Shown one piece after another: positions 61,483-64,000 of a DNA stretch of 64,000 nucleotides; positions within the stretch are counted from its first letter, which is position 1; every line of letters begins with the position of its first letter. This DNA comes from Candidatus Desulforudis audaxviator MP104C (GTDB lineage: Bacteria > Bacillota > Desulfotomaculia > Desulfotomaculales > Desulforudaceae). The position numbers were made by a program, and so were the translations under genes. The stretch spans positions 1,628,501 through 1,692,500 of the forward strand of contig NC_010424.1 in NCBI RefSeq assembly GCF_000018425.1, given 5' to 3'. The notes under the pieces are model-generated. The model did not search any database and had not been told where the DNA came from. It saw nothing but the letters and a program-made list of their open reading frames with translations.

Positions 61483-62676
61483 CTATTTGAGAGCCCCCAA
61501 CAACCCGGCCAGCCGGTCCATGCCTTCACGGATCGTCTCCATGTCCGTGGCGTAAGAAAGCCGGATGTAGTTATCGTCTCCGAAGCCGATTCCCGGTACC
61601 ACGGCCACCTGCACTTCATCCAGGAGCAGAGCGGCCAACTCGGTGGCGTTTGTCACCGGCCGCCCGCGGTACGCCGCGCCCCAAAACGCTCGTACGTCCG
61701 GAAACAGGTAAAAGGCACCGCCCGGGCGAAAACAGGACACCCCGGGTATAGCCGCGAGCCTTTCCAGCATGTAGGTCCGGCGGACGGCGAATTCGGCCAC
61801 CATGCGGGCGGTTGGTTCCTGGGTCCCGCTTAGCGCGGCGATCGCCGCGGCCTGGGAGATCGAACACGCGTTTGACGTGCTGTGCCCCTGAAGCCTGGTC
61901 ATCCCCCGGGCCACCGCCTGCGGCATCGCCGCGTAGCCCAGGCGCCAGCCGGTCATGGCATAGGCCTTGGACACCCCGTTGATGAGCACGGTCCGTTCCT
62001 TAATTTCAGGACCCAGGGCGGCGATGCTGACGTGCTCGTTATCGTCGTACACCAGCTTTTCGTAAATCTCGTCCGAAATGACGGTCAGGCCGGCCTCCAG
62101 GATCACCGGGACCAGGGCCTCCAGTTCGGCCCGGCTATAGACCGCCCCGGTGGGATTGGACGGGCTGTTCAAGACCAGCACTTTGCTCTTTGGACTGAGC
62201 GCGGCAGCCAGTTCCCCAGGGGTGAGCTTGAAACCGTTCTCGGCACGGGTGGTCACCAGGCGAACCTCTGCATCCGTCAGCCGGATCTGCTCCAGGTAGC
62301 TCACCCAATACGGGGACGGCAGGATCACCTCGTCCCCCGCCTGGCACAAAACCTGAAAGGCATTGTAGAGGGAGTGTTTGGCCCCCGCGGAAACCACGAT
62401 CTGGTCCGGTTCGTAGTCGAGCCCGTTCTCCCGTTTCAACTTCTCCTGGATAACCTGTTTCAGGGCCGGCATCCCGGCCACCGCCGTGTACCTGGTCATC
62501 CCCTGCTCAATCGCCTGCCGCGCGGCCTCCCGGATGTGCTCCGGGGTGTCGAAGTCCGGCTCGCCGGCACCGAAGTTGAGCACGTTCATACCCGCCGCCC
62601 GCATTTCCTTGGCCCGGGCGTCGATTGTCAGAGTCGGCGACGGGTTTATTCGCCGGGCCCGTTCCGCCAGTTCCAT
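61483..62676 (-). CDS. Aspartate/aromatic-type aminotransferase (class I, PLP)
   Basis: 397 residues, fold-type I. PLP Lys in NGVSKAYAMTGWR; substrate-Arg region DDNYIRLSYAT near the end; conserved LNSPSNPTGAVYS. Probably an aspartate aminotransferase, but related enzymes accept aromatic amino acids. ATG behind GGGAGGGTG. It lies 42 bases after dapL. Confidence 0.9.
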   Translation of the reverse strand: MELAERARRINPSPTLTIDARAKEMRAAGMNVLNFGAGEPDFDTPEHIREAARQAIEQGMTRYTAVAGMPALKQVIQEKLKRENGLDYEPDQIVVSAGAKHSLYNAFQVLCQAGDEVILPSPYWVSYLEQIRLTDAEVRLVTTRAENGFKLTPGELAAALSPKSKVLVLNSPSNPTGAVYSRAELEALVPVILEAGLTVISDEIYEKLVYDDNEHVSIAALGPEIKERTVLINGVSKAYAMTGWRLGYAAMPQAVARGMTRLQGHSTSNACSISQAAAIAALSGTQEPTARMVAEFAVRRTYMLERLAAIPGVSCFRPGGAFYLFPDVRAFWGAAYRGRPVTNATELAALLLDEVQVAVVPGIGFGDDNYIRLSYATDMETIREGMDRLAGLLGALK

Positions 62677-62718
62677 TCCGGTTCACCCTCCCTTTTTTCA
62701 CCAAACACGAAACACCGT

Positions 62719-63897
62719 CTAAAAGGTAACCCGGCCCAGGCACCCGCGCAGCCGCTCCATCGCCTCCACCAGCCGGGGAGTCGGGAGCGTCAGAGAAATC
62801 CGGAAGTAGCCTTCTCCGTACGTACCGTAGCCGGTGCCGGGGGTGATAACCACTCCCGCTTTTTCCAGGACCATTTCGGCGAACGACGACGCGTCGTGCC
62901 CGGCCGGTACCGGCGCCCAAATGTAAAAGGTCGCCCGGGGCCTCGTCAATCGCCAACCCAGGTCGTTTAACGTGTCCACCACCAGGTCACGCCGCTCCCG
63001 GTACATTTCGCAGAGGGACTGCACTCCGTCCTGCGGCCCGTTCAGCGCGGCGATGGCCGCGTACTGCACCACCTGGAAGACCCCGGAGTCCAGGTTGGAC
63101 TTCAGCCGGCCGAGGGCCTCCACGGCACCGGCGTTCCCGGCCGCCCACCCGGCCCGCCAGCCGGTCATGTTGTAGGTCTTGGAAACCGAGTGGAACTCAA
63201 TCCCCACTTCCCGGGCCCCCGCGACTTCCAGGAAACTGGGCGGCCGGTACCCGTCGAAGGCGATCTCCGAGTAGGCGGCGTCGTGGCACACCAGGATGCC
63301 GTATTCCCGGGCGAAGTCCACCACCCGGGCGAAAAACTCCTTCGAGGCGACCGCCCCGGTGGGGTTGTTCGGGTAGTTGATGAACATCACTTTGGCCCGG
63401 CGCGCGGTTTCCGCGGGAATCGCCGCCAAGTCGGGCAGGAAACCGTTCCCGGCGGTCAGCGGCACCGGGTGGGGTATCCCGCCGGCCAGGATGGTACCAC
63501 CGGCGTAGACCGGGTAACCCGGATCGGGCACCAGCACGACATCCCCGGGGTCCACGAAGCACCAGGGCAAGTGTGCGATTCCCTCTTTCGAGCCGATCAG
63601 GGAGACCACCTCCCGCTGGGGATCGAGTTCGACCCCGAAACGGCGCGCGTACCAGTCCGCCACCGCCCGCCGGTAGGCGGGCATGCCGGCTGAACTCGGG
63701 TACTGGTGGTTTGCCGGGATTTTCAGTTCTTTCTCCGCCGCCTCGATAATGTGGTCCGGAGTCGGCACGTCGGGGTCACCGATTCCGAGGCTGATCACAT
63801 CCACTCCCTGGGCCTTTTTGTCGGCGATCAACTGTTCGATCCGGGCGAAAAGGTAGGGCGGCAGATTCCGGATCCGCTTGGCCTCCACAAAAGACAC
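62719..63897 (-). CDS. dapL: LL-diaminopimelate aminotransferase
   Basis: 392 residues, GTG start behind GAGGAGG. Converts tetrahydrodipicolinate to LL-diaminopimelate in one step. Start [20 protein letters not shown] with [13 protein letters not shown] and ...[17 protein letters not shown] Lys in [16 protein letters not shown]. The DapL route is typical of anaerobic Firmicutes and supplies lysine and peptidoglycan. Paired with a second aminotransferase. Confidence 0.93.
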   Translation of the reverse strand: MSFVEAKRIRNLPPYLFARIEQLIADKKAQGVDVISLGIGDPDVPTPDHIIEAAEKELKIPANHQYPSSAGMPAYRRAVADWYARRFGVELDPQREVVSLIGSKEGIAHLPWCFVDPGDVVLVPDPGYPVYAGGTILAGGIPHPVPLTAGNGFLPDLAAIPAETARRAKVMFINYPNNPTGAVASKEFFARVVDFAREYGILVCHDAAYSEIAFDGYRPPSFLEVAGAREVGIEFHSVSKTYNMTGWRAGWAAGNAGAVEALGRLKSNLDSGVFQVVQYAAIAALNGPQDGVQSLCEMYRERRDLVVDTLNDLGWRLTRPRATFYIWAPVPAGHDASSFAEMVLEKAGVVITPGTGYGTYGEGYFRISLTLPTPRLVEAMERLRGCLGRVTF

Positions 63898-63922
63898 GCA
63901 ATACTCCTCCTCATCTGAAACC

Positions 63923-63940
63923 GGGGTCAGACCTTAAAAA
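63923..63940. repeat. Half copy of the GGGGTCAGACC palindrome
   Basis: GGGGTCAGACC followed by TTAAAAA just upstream of dapL. Right half degenerate. Confidence 0.5.
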
Positions 63941-64000
63941 CTTCAAAGTTCAAGGGGCGGGGACAAATTTATTAAGCTTCCTAAGCTCTGACCCACTTTC

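Noticed and set aside
1-64000. CRISPR arrays, tRNA and rRNA genes
   Set aside because: No regularly spaced repeats, cloverleaf-like sequences or rRNA-like stretches were seen by eye; a tRNAscan/Infernal run would settle it.

Overview
The window is GC-rich (about 60%) bacterial chromosome that reads as an anaerobic, spore-forming Gram-positive bacterium of the Peptococcaceae/Desulfotomaculum type, in the neighbourhood of Candidatus Desulforudis. That placement is inference. It rests on the gene order yicC-remA-gmk-rpoZ-coaBC-priA-def-fmt-rsmB-rlmN-prpC-prkC-rsgA-rpe, on LL-diaminopimelate aminotransferase, a Rex repressor, [FeFe] hydrogenase, desulforedoxin, a selenocysteine formate dehydrogenase and SPOCS/CotE-like spore-coat domains. 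Most genes lie on the minus strand; GTG and TTG starts are common and are usually preceded by GGAGG-type ribosome binding sites.

Region 1 (1-10 kb), metals and ion pumping: a P-type cation ATPase cut by the window edge, a frameshifted L,D-transpeptidase, an ABC metal transporter pair (ATPase and permease, no binding protein), a modular NuoG-like [FeFe] hydrogenase, a DtxR-family iron regulator, and feoA-feoB followed by a double zinc-ribbon protein. The feoA promoter overlaps a DtxR-type operator. Region 2 (10-24.6 kb) is mixed: a YibE/F membrane protein, DUF2325 and DUF2512 proteins, a decayed cysteine desulfurase next to an IscR-like Rrf2 regulator, a rod-shaped self-complementary stretch that looks like a structured RNA, a TGS-domain GTPase, CheW plus a chemoreceptor, a HEAT-repeat protein, PEP carboxykinase, an MFS transporter, a lipoprotein and a copper-amine-oxidase-N-like wall protein.

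Region 3 (24.7-36.3 kb), acetate and aryl-acid activation: acetyl-CoA synthetase, a DUF485 protein, an ActP-like Na+/solute symporter with a large extra soluble insert, a 54-residue membrane protein, a cNMP/CBS/DUF294 nucleotidyltransferase and a DEDDh exonuclease form one minus-strand module. Divergent from it are two phenylacetate-CoA ligases, a tandem-ACT protein and a 39-residue desulforedoxin. Region 4 (36.3-44.7 kb), formate oxidation: fdhE, an NrfD-type quinone-site subunit, a four-cluster ferredoxin subunit and a Tat-exported molybdopterin subunit with an in-frame UGA (Sec) and a well-formed SECIS hairpin. An IS200/IS605 element carrying tnpA and tnpB lies immediately upstream.

Region 5 (44.7-64 kb), housekeeping: a LOG-like protein, Rex, then the long operon from rpe back to yicC covering translation (def, fmt, rsmB, rlmN, rsgA), Ser/Thr kinase-phosphatase signalling, replication restart, CoA synthesis and nucleotide metabolism. 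After it come two spore-coat-like small proteins, an aspartate-type aminotransferase and dapL. Two families of dispersed intergenic repeats run through the whole window: short GGGGTCAGACCCC-type palindromes and a longer module ending in GGAGCCAAGCGGCGG. No tRNA, rRNA or CRISPR array was recognised.
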